A stretch of DNA of 64,000 nucleotides. Origin: Biomphalaria glabrata. Its lineage: Eukaryota; Mollusca; Gastropoda; Planorbidae. The notes under the pieces are model-generated. The model did not search any database. It was not told the origin of the DNA and saw only the letters and a list, made by a program, of their open reading frames with translations. Both the position numbers and the translations under genes were made by a program. The first letter of the stretch is position 1. Each line of letters starts with the position of its first letter. Positions 1 to 11,715 of this stretch are shown here, in pieces. The stretch covers positions 13,233,145-13,297,144 of the forward strand of contig NC_074720.1 in assembly GCF_947242115.1 (NCBI RefSeq), read 5' to 3'.

Positions 1-130
1 TCAACTTCCATTTTTTTTTTTGGAAACGAGACAAATAAATAGGTATCTTAAAATGATGATCACAGTTAAAGGTATTCGAGTTAACAAGAGTTACTAGTGG
101 TGTCACATGTGATGTATTACATAATCAAGG

Positions 131-3100
131 ACACTTTACTTTGTAGTGTGCAAAGCAAACAGAATCATTAAAGACCAAAGCCTTCTCTCCACTTTACTTT
201 GTTGTGTGCAAAGCAAACAGAACCATTAAAGACCAAAGCCTTCTCTCCACTTTACTTTGTTGTGTGCAAAGCAAACAGAATCATTAAAGACCAAAGCCTT
301 CTCTCCACTTTACTTTGTTGTGTGCAAAGCAAACAGAATCATTAAAGACCAAAGCCTTCTCTCCACTTTACTTTGTTGTATGCAAAGCAAACAGAACCAT
401 TAAAGACCAAAGCCTTCTCTCCACTTTACTTTGTTGTGTGCAAAGCAAACAGAATCATTAAAGACCAAAGCCTTCTCTCCACTTTACTTTGTTGTATGCA
501 AAGCAAACAGAACCATTAAAGACCAAAGCCTTCTCTCCACTTTACTTTGTTGTGTGCAAAGCAAACAGAATCATTAAAGACCAAAGCCTTCTCTCCACTT
601 TACTTTGTTGTATGCAAAGCAAACAGAATCATTAAAGACCAAAGCCTTCTCTCCACTTTACTTTGTTGTATGCAAAGCAAACAGAACCATTAAAGACCAA
701 AGCCTTCTCTCCACTTTACTTTGTTGTATGCAAAGCAAACAGAATCATTAAAGACCAAAGCCTTCTCTCCACTTTACTTTGTTGTATGCAAAGCAAACAG
801 AACCATTAAAGACCAAAGCCTTCTCTCCACTTTACTTTGTTGTGTGCAAAGCAAACAGAACCATTAAAGACCAAAGCCTTCTCTCCACTTTACTTTGTTG
901 TGTGCAAAGCAAACAGAATCATTAAAGACCAAAGCCTTCTCTCCACTTTACTTTGTTGTATGCAAAGCAAACAGAACCATTAAAGACCAAAGCCTTCTCT
1001 CCACTTTACTTTGTTGTGTGCAAAGCAAACAGAATCATTAAAGACCAAAGCCTTCTCTCCACTTTACTTTGTTGTATGCAAAGCAAACAGAATCATTAAA
1101 GACCAAAGCCTTCTCTCCACTTTACTTTGTTGTATGCAAAGCAAACAGAACCATTAAAGACCAAAGCCTTCTCTCCACTTTACTTTGTTGTATGCAAAGC
1201 AAACAGAATCATTAAAGACCAAAGCCTTCTCTCCACTTTACTTTGTTGTATGCAAAGCAAACAGAACCATTAAAGACCAAAGCCTTCTCTCCACTTTACT
1301 TTGTTGTGTGCAAAGCAAACAGAACCATTAAAGACCAAAGCCTTCTCTCCACTTTACTTTGTTGTGTGCAAAGCAAACAAAACCATTAAAGACCAAAGCC
1401 TTCTCTCCACTTTACTTTGTTGTGTGCAAAGCAAACAGAACCATTAAAGACCAAAGCCTTCTCTCCACTTTACTTTGTTGTGTGCAAAGCAAACAGAACC
1501 ATTAAAGACCAAAGCCTTCTCTCCACTTTACTTTGTTGTGTGCAAAGCAAACAGAACCATTAAAGACCAAAGCCTTCTCTCCACTTTACTTTGTTGTGTG
1601 CAAAGCAAACAGAACCATTAAAGACCAAAGTCTTCTCTCCACTTTACTTTGTTGTATGCAAAGCAAACAGAATCATTAAAGACCAAAGTCTTCTCTCCAC
1701 TTTACTTTGTTGTGTGCAAAGCAAACAGAACCATTAAAGACCAAAGTCTTCTCTCCACTTTACTTTGTTGTGTGCAAAGCAAACAGAACCATTAAAGACC
1801 AAAGTCTTCTCTCCACTTTACTTTGTTGTGTGCAAAGCAAACAGAACCATTAAAGACCAAAGCCTTCTCTCCACTTTACTTTGTTGTGTGCAAAGCAAAC
1901 AGAACCATTAAAGACCAAAGCCTTCTCTCCACTTTACTTTGTTGTGTGCAAAGCAAACAGAACCATTAAAGACCAAAGCCTTCTCTCCACTTTACTTTGT
2001 TGTGTGCAAAGCAAACAGAACCATTAAAGACCAAAGTCTTCTCTCCACTTTACTTTGTTGTGTGCAAAGCAAACAGAATCATTAAAGACCAAAGTCTTCT
2101 CTCCACTTTACTTTGTTGTGTGCAAAGCAAACAGAACCATTAAAGACCAAAGCCTTCTCTCCACTTTACTTTGTTGTGTGCAAAGCAAACAGAACCATTA
2201 AAGACCAAAGTCTCCACTTTACTTTGTTGTGTGCAAAGCAAACAGAACCATTAAAGACCAAAGTCTCCACTTTACTTTGTTGTGTGCAAAGCAAACAGAA
2301 CCATTAAAGACCAAAGTCTCCACTTTACTTTGTTGTGTGCAAAGCAAACAGAACCATTAAAGACCAAAGCCTTCTCTCCACTTTACTTTGTTGTGTGCAA
2401 AGCAAACAGAACCATTAAAGACCAAAGCCTTCTCTCCACTTTACTTTGTTGTGTGCAAAGCAAACAGAACCATTAAAGACCAAAGCCTTCTCTCCACTTT
2501 ACTTTGTTGTGTGCAAAGCAAACAGAACCATTAAAGACCAAAGTCTCCACTTTACTTTGTTGTGTGCAAAGCAAACAGAATCATTAAAGACCAAAGTCTT
2601 CTCTCCACTTTACTTTGTTGTGTGCAAAGCAAACAGAACCATTAAAGACCAAAGCCTTCTCTCCACTTTACTTTGTTGTGTGCAAAGCAAACAGAACCAT
2701 TAAAGACCAAAGTCTCCACTTTACTTTGTTGTGTGCAAAGCAAACAGAACCATTAAAGACCAAAGTCTCCACTTTACTTTGTTGTGTGCAAAGCAAACAG
2801 AACCATTAAAGACCAAAGTCTCCACTTTACTTTGTTGTGTGCAAAGCAAACAGAACCATTAAAGACCAAAGCCTTCTCTCCACTTTACTTTGTTGTGTGC
2901 AAAGCAAACAGAACCATTAAAGACCAAAGCCTTCTCTCCACTTTACTTTGTTGTGTGCAAAGCAAACAGAACCATTAAAGACCAAAGCCTTCTCTCCACT
3001 TTACTTTGTTGTGTGCAAAGCAAACAGAACCATTAAAGACCAAAGTCTTCTCTCCACTTTACTTTGTTGTGTGCAAAGCAAACAGAATCATTAAAGACCA

Positions 3101-5031
3101 AAGTCTTCTCTCCACTTTACTTTGTTGTGTGCAAAGCAAACAGAACCATTAAAGACCAAAGCCTTCTCTCCACTTTACTTTGTTGTGTGCAAAGCAAACA
3201 GAACCATTAAAGACCAAAGTCTCCACTTTACTTTGTTGTGTGCAAAGCAAACAGAACCATTAAAGACCAAAGTCTCCACTTTAGTTTGTTGTGTGCAAAG
3301 CAAACAGAACCATTAAAGACCAAAGTCTCCACTTTAGTTTGTTGTGTGCAAAGCAAACAGAACCATTAAAGACCAAAGTCTCCACTTTAGTTTGTTGTGT
3401 GCAAAGCAAACAGAACCATTAAAGACCAAAGTCTCCACTTTACTTTGTTGTGTGCAAAGCAAACAGAACCATTAAAGACCAAAGTCTCCACTTTAGTTTG
3501 TTGTGTGCAAAGCAAACAGAACCATTAAAGACCAAAGTCTCCACTTTAGTTTGTTGTGTGCAAAGCAAACAGAACCATTAAAGACCAAAGTCTCCACTTT
3601 ACTTTGTTGTGTGCAAAGCAAACAGAACCATTAAAGACCAAAGTCTCCACTTTAGTTTGTTGTGTGCAAAGCAAACAGAACCATTAAAGACCAAAGTCTC
3701 CACTTTACTTTGTTGTGTGCAAAGCAAACAGAACCATTAAAGACCAAAGTCTCCACTTTACTTTGTTGTGTGCAAAGCAAACAGAACCATTAAAGACCAA
3801 AGTCTCCACTTTACTTTGTTGTGTGCAAAGCAAACAGAACCATTAAAGACCAAAGTCTCCACTTTACTTTGTTGTGTGCAAAGCAAACAGAACCATTAAA
3901 GACCAAAGTCTCCACTTTACTTTGTTGTGTGCAAAGCAAACAGAACCATTAAAGACCAAAGTCTCCACTTTACTTTGTTGTGTGCAAAGCAAACAGAACC
4001 ATTAAAGACCAAAGTCTCCACTTTACTTTGTTGTGTGCAAAGCAAACAGAACCATTAAAGACCAAAGTCTCCACTTTACTTTGTTGTGTGCAAAGCAAAC
4101 AGAACCATTAAAGACCAAAGTCTCCACTTTACTTTGTTGTGTGCAAAGCAAACAGAACCATTAAAGACCAAAGTCTCCACTTTACTTTGTTGTGTGCAAA
4201 GCAAACAGAACCATTAAAGACCAAAGTCTCCACTTTACTTTGTTGTGTGCAAAGCAAACAGAACCATTAAAGACCAAAGTCTCCACTTTACTTTGTTGTG
4301 TGCAAAGCAAACAGAACCATTAAAGACCAAAGTCTCCACTTTACTTTGTTGTGTGCAAAGCAAACAGAACCATTAAAGACCAAAGTCTCCACTTTACTTT
4401 GTTGTGTGCAAAGCAAACAGAACCATTAAAGACCAAAGTCTCCACTTTACTTTGTTGTGTGCAAAGCAAACAGAACCATTAAAGACCAAAGTCTCCACTT
4501 TACTTTGTTGTGTGCAAAGCAAACAGAACCATTAAAGACCAAAGTCTCCACTTTACTTTGTTGTGTGCAAAGCAAACAGAACCATTAAAGACCAAAGTCT
4601 CCACTTTACTTTGTTGTGTGCAAAGCAAACAGAACCATTAAAGACCAAAATCTCCACTTTACTTTGTTGTGTGCAAAGCAAACAGAACCATTAAAGACCA
4701 AAGTCTCCACTTTACTTTGTTGTGTGCAAAGCAAACAGAACCATTAAAGACCAAAGTCTCCACTTTACTTTGTTGTGTGCAAAGCAAACAGAACCATTAA
4801 AGACCAAAGTCTCCACTTTACTTTGTTGTGTGCAAAGCAAACAGAACCATTAAAGACCAAAGTCTCCACTTTACTTTGTTGTGTGCAAAGCAAACAGAAC
4901 CATTAAAGACCAAAGTCTCCACTTTACTTTGTTGTGTGCAAAGCAAACAGAACCATTAAAGACCAAAGTCTCCACTTTACTTTGTTGTGTGCAAAGCAAA
5001 CAGAACCATTAAAGACCAAAGTCTCCACTTC
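131..5031 (+). repeat. Satellite A: 58-bp and 53-bp tandem array
   Basis: About 85-90 head-to-tail copies of one monomer, each containing GCAAACAGAACCATTAAAG. Two length forms differ by 5 bp: CAAAGCCTTCTCTCC in the 58-bp form and CAAAGTCTCC in the 53-bp form. The 58-bp form fills about 131-2200, the two forms alternate at about 2110-3230, and the 53-bp form fills the rest. Copies nearest the gene (3700-5000) are almost identical, while the far end carries more C/T and A/G variants. The array ends about 90 bp beyond the stop codon of the first GHL10 gene. Short open frames inside it are a by-product of period and composition. It has no spacers, so it is not a CRISPR array. Confidence 0.97.
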
Positions 5032-5096
5032 CTTGTTAGTGGAAATGTTATTTTCAACACGAAGTCAAATTAGTTTCTTGAAATGTTAAGCAAAAC

Positions 5097-5102
5097 TTTA
5101 TT
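5097..5102 (-). terminator. Poly(A) signal of GHL10 copy 1
   Basis: Minus-strand AATAAA lies about 20 bp after the stop codon at 5122-5124, giving a very short 3' UTR. The same block is conserved behind copy 2. Confidence 0.6.
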
Positions 5103-5121
5103 TCAATTATTAGCAGTGACC

Positions 5122-5454
5122 TTATCCCACTACAGCGGTCACCACTGTGACAGGATTGCTGTCCGTTTCAACCCCGAGCCTGTTGACAGCAGTGACCACA
5201 TAGTCACCGTTACTGCTGGCCGTGTAAGACGTCGTGGATGGAGGTAGGACCTTGACCAGGGTACAGGTGTTGGATGTGCTCTTGTACACTGCCCAGGAGC
5301 GAACGTTGGCCTTGGGACTACCGGACCAGTCCAGGACGGCTCCGTTGGCCGCAACGTTGGGCGATGCTGGAGCAGGGACGCCGCCCCTGTAGCTGTAGAC
5401 GTCGGTCAAAGTGGGTGATGTGTAGACGGTGGACTTCAGTGTTGTCAAGAGATT
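5122..5454 (-). CDS. GHL10 copy 1 exon 10 (C-terminal domain)
   Basis: Residues 381-490 and stop TAA at 5122-5124. The acceptor is TCCTCTTAG just above 5454. It encodes a beta-rich domain with RSWAVYKSTSNTCTLVKVL and GDYVVTAVNRLGVETDSNPV, like the fibronectin-III-type tail of bacterial GHL10 proteins. Confidence 0.9.
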   Translation of the reverse strand, partial: NLLTTLKSTVYTSPTLTDVYSYRGGVPAPASPNVAANGAVLDWSGSPKANVRSWAVYKSTSNTCTLVKVLPPSTTSYTASSNGDYVVTAVNRLGVETDSNPVTVVTAVVG

Positions 5455-8400
5455 CTAAGAGGAAAGGTGTTGTGTTTTATTATGGCAATCAACACTAAAA
5501 TTACAGTAATATGTGTACAGAGACATTTCATGCAATTAATATTAACTTTACTCAAGTCAGAAATTGAACCAGAGTTTCAAATAGAAACTAAAATAATGAT
5601 AGCTTGGTAACAGAAATAAGCGGTTTAAAACGGAATTTAAAATATTTAAAGAGTAAAGCTTAAAACTTTAAAAATGTAACTATTCTGTTTTCGTTAGCGC
5701 TAATTGCTCTATAGTGCACACATTGGCTACAAGTTAGATCAGAGAGAAGGTTTACTGACCGAAGACATACAGGTAATCAGATTCAACGTTATACATCTAA
5801 CTGGCTCCACAGACCTCAAAGAACGGAGAATTTAGATTAGTAGCTAATTATTGACACAAATTGTGTAATTATCAATACCGAAAATCTCCCGTCAACCTTA
5901 TCACCTGGGGGTGAAGGTGATCAGCGGGGAATCTCTCTACCTACCCTTCCCTGAATCCGATGAGACCTACATTATTTAGTGGCTCTTAATCCCGAGCTAT
6001 TAAAAAGTTCCTATTTTCTGATGCCTATTAATTTTGCCTTGTCAATTTACCGGTGCCTAAATTTCCGGTTGCCTAAATTTCCGGACGCACAAATTTCCGA
6101 GTGCCTAATTGTCCGGTGCCTAAATTTCCAGACACCTACATACATATTCATATACTTAATTGCTCTTGCTCTGTTTTTTTTCTTTTACTGTGTAAACAAA
6201 ATAAATAAAAAGGATTATGATTTTCTTGTGATGTTACTGAATTCATCATGCACAAAATGTCTTTAATACCCAGAGTCAAATGTCCACATAGCAGGCAGTA
6301 ACAAAATGTCTTTAATACCCAGAGTCAAATGTCCACATAGCAGGCAGTAACAAAATGTCTTTAATACCCAGAGTCAAATGTCCACATAGCAGGCAGTAAC
6401 AAAATGTAACATGACATGATAGGATGGATAACAAGGCGTCATTGTAAACTAAACTTACGTGGGCATTGGTTTCCAGCTGGTGGGCGCTGAAATGAATCTC
6501 GCCCCAAACCTGCCTGCTAGTTCGTATCTCCACTAGTTGGATCTGGTGAACGATCTCGTTGGGACTCCAGTTGTTATCCACTATCCTGGGGTAGAGTATT
6601 GGATATAAGATAGATTTGGACAGACGACACAGTCTGAAAGACAGACTTAAAATGAGAGAGTAGCATGGAGAAGTCCGAGGCAAACGATGAGAAAGAGTTG
6701 ACAAGAAAGAAAGAAAAGAAAGACTCTGGACTTTAAGAATGAGAGTGAATGACAGAGAGAGACAGAGAGAGTAAATTGGTTACGTTAGAGAAATATGACA
6801 AATATTTTAATTACTATATAATTATTTGTGTTAATTATTATTATTTTAAATATATTAATAAATTGTAGTAGAGAAATATTTTTTTAAGGGTATGCAAAAA
6901 TCAACAAATCCTTCTCATTCAGTATACGTCAGACTTCATGTTACAATACTACATGACAGAGAATATGTATCATACGTTTGTAAAACTGTAACTCTACAAT
7001 GGAATATAGGATTATAACTTACCATGTCAGTAAGCAACAGGAGATCCAAAGGCAGAAATCAATAATCTCAATTGATTATGATTCATTTATTCAAAAATCA
7101 GGCAGCCCCCTCCCCACCCCCCCAAAAAATCATTTTTTACTTGGGTCTCACTAATAGTACCTGACTCACGCTATCAAAAACCTTTCTACAATTATTCACT
7201 GTCGATGACAACACATGAATCAATCATGAAAATTAACCAATTAGTTTATTAACTAGTGATAATTTTTTTCTTTATTTAAAAAAAATGTATGTAAATCCTG
7301 TAGTATGAGACATATGGCCATGATTGTGCGTTTTTTTTTCATTTAAAAAAGATTTAAAGCAATTTTTTTTTTATTTTATATAATTTTTTGTTTGCACAAC
7401 AAACAACTAGTGGCACCTGCCTATATTTTTGTCTGCACAACAAACAACTAGTGGCACCTGCCTATATTTTTGTCTGCACTACAAGCAACTAGTGGCACCT
7501 GCCTATATTTTTGTCCACTACCGTTTCCCAAATGTCTGGGTTGGCAGAGAGAATATTGTAATATAAATGACATCGTGAGACTGAAATATTTATAATTCTG
7601 CTGACCTGTAATCAGCCAGACCTGCGTAAATGTGCTTGTGTGTGGGGTTCTGTGCAGGGTCGGACCACCAGTCAATGAGCTTGGTGAAACTCTGCGGCCC
7701 ATCGATGGTCCAGTAGAGTTGTGGAGCCACGTAGTCCAGCCAACCTTTCTGCAGCCAAAGTTTCGAGTCTGCGTAGATTTCGTCTACACTGGACATGCCT
7801 GTAAGATTGAGTAAAATACAGTTTAATTGCTTCATGTTATGTTAAAGCAGTTAGAAGTCAGCATTGTTGATCTTTGATTCTGACCTTATTACTTTGTACT
7901 CTGAGACTGAGCACGATATACCCATTCACAGTGATAAATTTTCTAATTTTTAGGAAAATCGTTAGAGCCATTTTAAAGTTCACTGTTTCCCCCCCCCCCC
8001 CTCCCCCCCCAAAAAAAAAAAAAACCAACATAAAACCCTTTTTCTACCCATGAAAAATTTCTAAGCTGATAAGAGGAATTAGAATAATTTTTATATAAAA
8101 CTTAGTGCTAAGATCTTCAAATACGTTTATCTATTTATTTAACTATTAGGCCTACTAAATAAAAAAAAAAGTAATATTTGAGTCGAATTCGGGTATTCCC
8201 GCTGAAAGCGTATTCAAACTAAAGAGAAGTAAAAGAATTTTCGTTTGAAGATTCTATCCTTTAGAAACATTAAAAAGCTCATACCAGAGCTTTCAGTGTG
8301 TGGCCAATTTGTTACGTAGTTATTTTCTGATATAAATACACTGTAAAATTTATATGAAAATCGTTAGAGCCGTTTTCAAAATACCTGCCCACCCGGTGTC

Positions 8401-11400
8401 CATCTACCTAGTGCCAAATACACCTAGTGCCCATCCACCCAGGAAGAGTCTGCAAGCTAATAGGAGGAAATTTTAAATAATGCGGAATGAATATTTTTTA
8501 TTACTGACTCAATGCGTTTTGTCTGTGTTGGAAGAAAAAACAATGTCATGATGTCGTTGTCAGTTTTGGAGGTCACTCTAACCATTGGCTTGGCTAGAAC
8601 ATGTTTGAGTAACAACACAATTGTTTTAGATATCACAATTTGGTTTTGGATTATTAAGCTAATTGTTTACAAGACAAACAAACAACAACACATTTTCTAT
8701 TGCAATCTAGCCAGGATGGGGGGAGAGGGGTTTGGGGGAGGATTTTTTCCCCTTTTTTACACTCACACACACATAAACCCACACACGCGTCTTTTGTACT
8801 TTAGACGGCTTAGAAAAGTATCTTTCTGGAGCTAAAGGAATTAAATTAGACACACCTTTCTGAACAGCTTGGTATAGGGGAGCGCTGTTAGCTCCCTTAG
8901 TGGGGACCTCAAAAACTTCCTTGGCTATGCTGGGAACAGTGATGTTTAAAAAATGTCTACTCCAATTACAAAAAAAGTAAAAAAAAAATCAATTCCTTAC
9001 GTGGGGAAGGTTACCCGCCCACGCACACACACACACCACAAGCACACACTGGCTACGCCCATGAACCTGGCCTTAATCTGTCCCTAACGTTGTGCTACTT
9101 GGCCACTTTGAATTTTCTGTCCAGCCTCGGTGGCTGGGGGTTCCATTAATTTGTTTGCTATGATGAGCCAGTGACTCACGTGTCGATCATTGCAACGTGT
9201 CTCAAGCTGAAACTTAATGTTGGACTCTTCAGGTTGATTTATTTACCTGTCACTCCACTTGGGTTGCCTGAGCGCCAAATACCGAATGGACTAACACCAA
9301 ACTTGACCCATGCTTTAGTCTGATGAATACTGTAGGAAAAAGTGACGAAAATGTCAAGCTACTTAGCAATGTAGCAATGTTCACGCAAGCTCATTGATTC
9401 CATAATTAGTCCAATACATTTTTCGTTGTCGTAATTTTATTATAAAAATAAATAATTGTGTTTCATAGTTTGCGAATATATGTCGCTAATACTAAATACA
9501 AAAAAAAAGCTAGATAGGAGAGATTAAAGTACAATTTAAGTTGTTATAATACTTGGAACACTAAATAATAGGGTAGAAGAGAATAAACAAATGCGGATTA
9601 ATTCTTTACATTGGGCTTTTCGAAACGATCGAACATAGCCAATCCATTCTGTATGATCACGTGACCATATCACGACGTAAATCGCATGAGTAGTGTTCAG
9701 AGCACAGATCTTTCCTGAAGCGTCACCTCTCGTGTCTCTAACTTTTACATCATCCGCCCTACTGGTCACAAGGTCTGAAAAGGATACTACTCAAGAAACA
9801 CTTACTTGGTAGATAATCTCTCAATAAGTTTGTTGACATTGTCACGTCGCCAGTCAGCGAGGCCCAAAGTTCCACCACCACTCTGTCAGAACATCGAGGA
9901 GCATGTATAGAGCTAAATGAGTTAGGGTGATGTCTGGCATGGACATTTTGATATCCTAACACAAATTTCACATGAAGTAAAGACGTTATTTTTTGGTGTG
10001 TACCTTATAAGCGTTGTACGTCGCTGAGTCGGGGAAGGCTGTGCTGGTGGGGTACGGGTAGAAATAGTCGTCCAAGTGGACACCGTCCACGTCGTAACGT
10101 CTGACCACATCGAGGATGACGTTGTTCACTCTATCCTGAGAACAGAGACAAATAAATGTCCTTTTGTCTTTCTTTTCTCTTAAAATATTTATGATTCACA
10201 CAGATAACATTTAAAAACAAAGACCAACTATGTTTGTGTTTTCACACTAATTCAGAGGTGGCCCCCATAGGCCCGCTGCTTGTTAAGAAATGAAACACAA
10301 AACTAATGGCGGCTTTTTTTCCATGTACGCTGGACGCTAAAACAAAATAAAATAAAATAAAAAACAAAACAAAACGAAACAGGAAATGCAAATTAATTTT
10401 ATATCTCATACTTGCTAAGAAATTGTTAGAATTAAACATAAATATTTAGAGTATAGGTCATTAACAGTTAGCCCAGTGATGGGGGTTTTTGGGGTGGTCA
10501 CAAATATGTGTCTCGTGGCTTTCGTGTAAGCTCTACAACTGTCTATTTTAGAGACGAGCTGCTGCCAGCTACTTTCCTCTACACCAGTGAGGGCGAAATG
10601 GCACCTGAGTTGATCTTTATATCGCTTCCAGGTGCGCATGTGTTACGCCTTCCTCCTTTAAGATGGTTAAAAAGGATCATTTTTTTTGCATGCGGTCGTC
10701 CCTCATGCCAGATAAGCGTCCGACCCTGCGCAGCTGACGAATGGTTACTAGTGCTTTATGCTGTCAACACTGGCGCTGCTATTTAGTGTTTGTAAAATGT
10801 TTGTGTGTAAAATGTTTTACATGTTTCGGATGTTCATTCAGAGTTGAAGGACGAAGGGGGATGGGAGCGGGCAGGGTTTAATAAATCCAAACGACAGTCC
10901 AGCGCGCAAACCGCACGACCAAGCAGCCATCCGTAGTGACCGGTGAATACTTGTTCTCCCCCGCAGAAATAAGAGAGTGATCTTTCCTTTACTTCTTCTT
11001 ACTTCTTCTCGTCCAAACTCTTGAGCCATGAAGAGAATTATATATATAAATAGATAATTAATATTATTAGTGTCATTAAAAACGGTCATTGTAAATGCTA
11101 GAGATGAAACTATGTAAAAAGAACTGCGCTTAAAATTTTTATAGCTACCCGTTACTGTATGATGAATTAGATTAGCCTCTCACCTGGACTTGAGTGCTTC
11201 CTGGGTCCATCCACAGGTTGTTGCCGTACGCATGAGCGTGAGCTGGTATGGCCTTGGCCATGTGGTTGGCTGCCAACCCAGCTGTAGATGTGGAACCAGA
11301 CTTGGCCCTAAAAAATGTTATAAAGAAAGTGTACAATTTAGATGTAGCGTTAAAGGTCCGCGAGCTAAAGGTATGGAACTTGAACAAAATAATCCTGGGA

Positions 11401-11671
11401 ACTCTAATTATAGACTATAAAGTTATTTTGGATAGAAAATATGAGAAGGCTTACATTCAGTTTATGAAATATTTAGAGAAACACTGTTACGTTTTAGAGA
11501 GACTTTACTTGCTTTCCATGACTCTGAGACATTTAAACAAGCAAAATATGAAAAAAAAATCCTTTAAAAAAAGCGTATCATTCGTTTCTACACTAGCAAC
11601 GCCTAAGTCTAAGTCAACATTCACAGTAGTTTCGAATTTTCTAGACAGTCATTTATAGTTTTCAAATCAAT

Positions 11672-11715
<44 letters not shown>

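Larger units (their letters stand above)
5455..6458 (-). other. Intron 9 of GHL10 copy 1
   Basis: No coding sequence recognised. The part at 5822-5960 is homologous to 29225-29375 in copy 2, so it belongs to the duplicated unit. It also holds the two small tandem repeats listed separately. Confidence 0.75.
10136..11183 (-). other. Intron 4 of GHL10 copy 1, mostly transposon debris
   Basis: Much longer than the 266-bp intron 4 of copy 2. The excess is a LINE fragment, a SINE and an unclassified repeat, listed separately. All three lie on the minus strand and were acquired after the copies separated. Confidence 0.8.

Noticed and set aside
2113-3316. Several 64-85 codon open frames with near-identical products in satellite A
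   Set aside because: They repeat with the array, have no domain and vanish where unit length changes; they are products of the repeat period.
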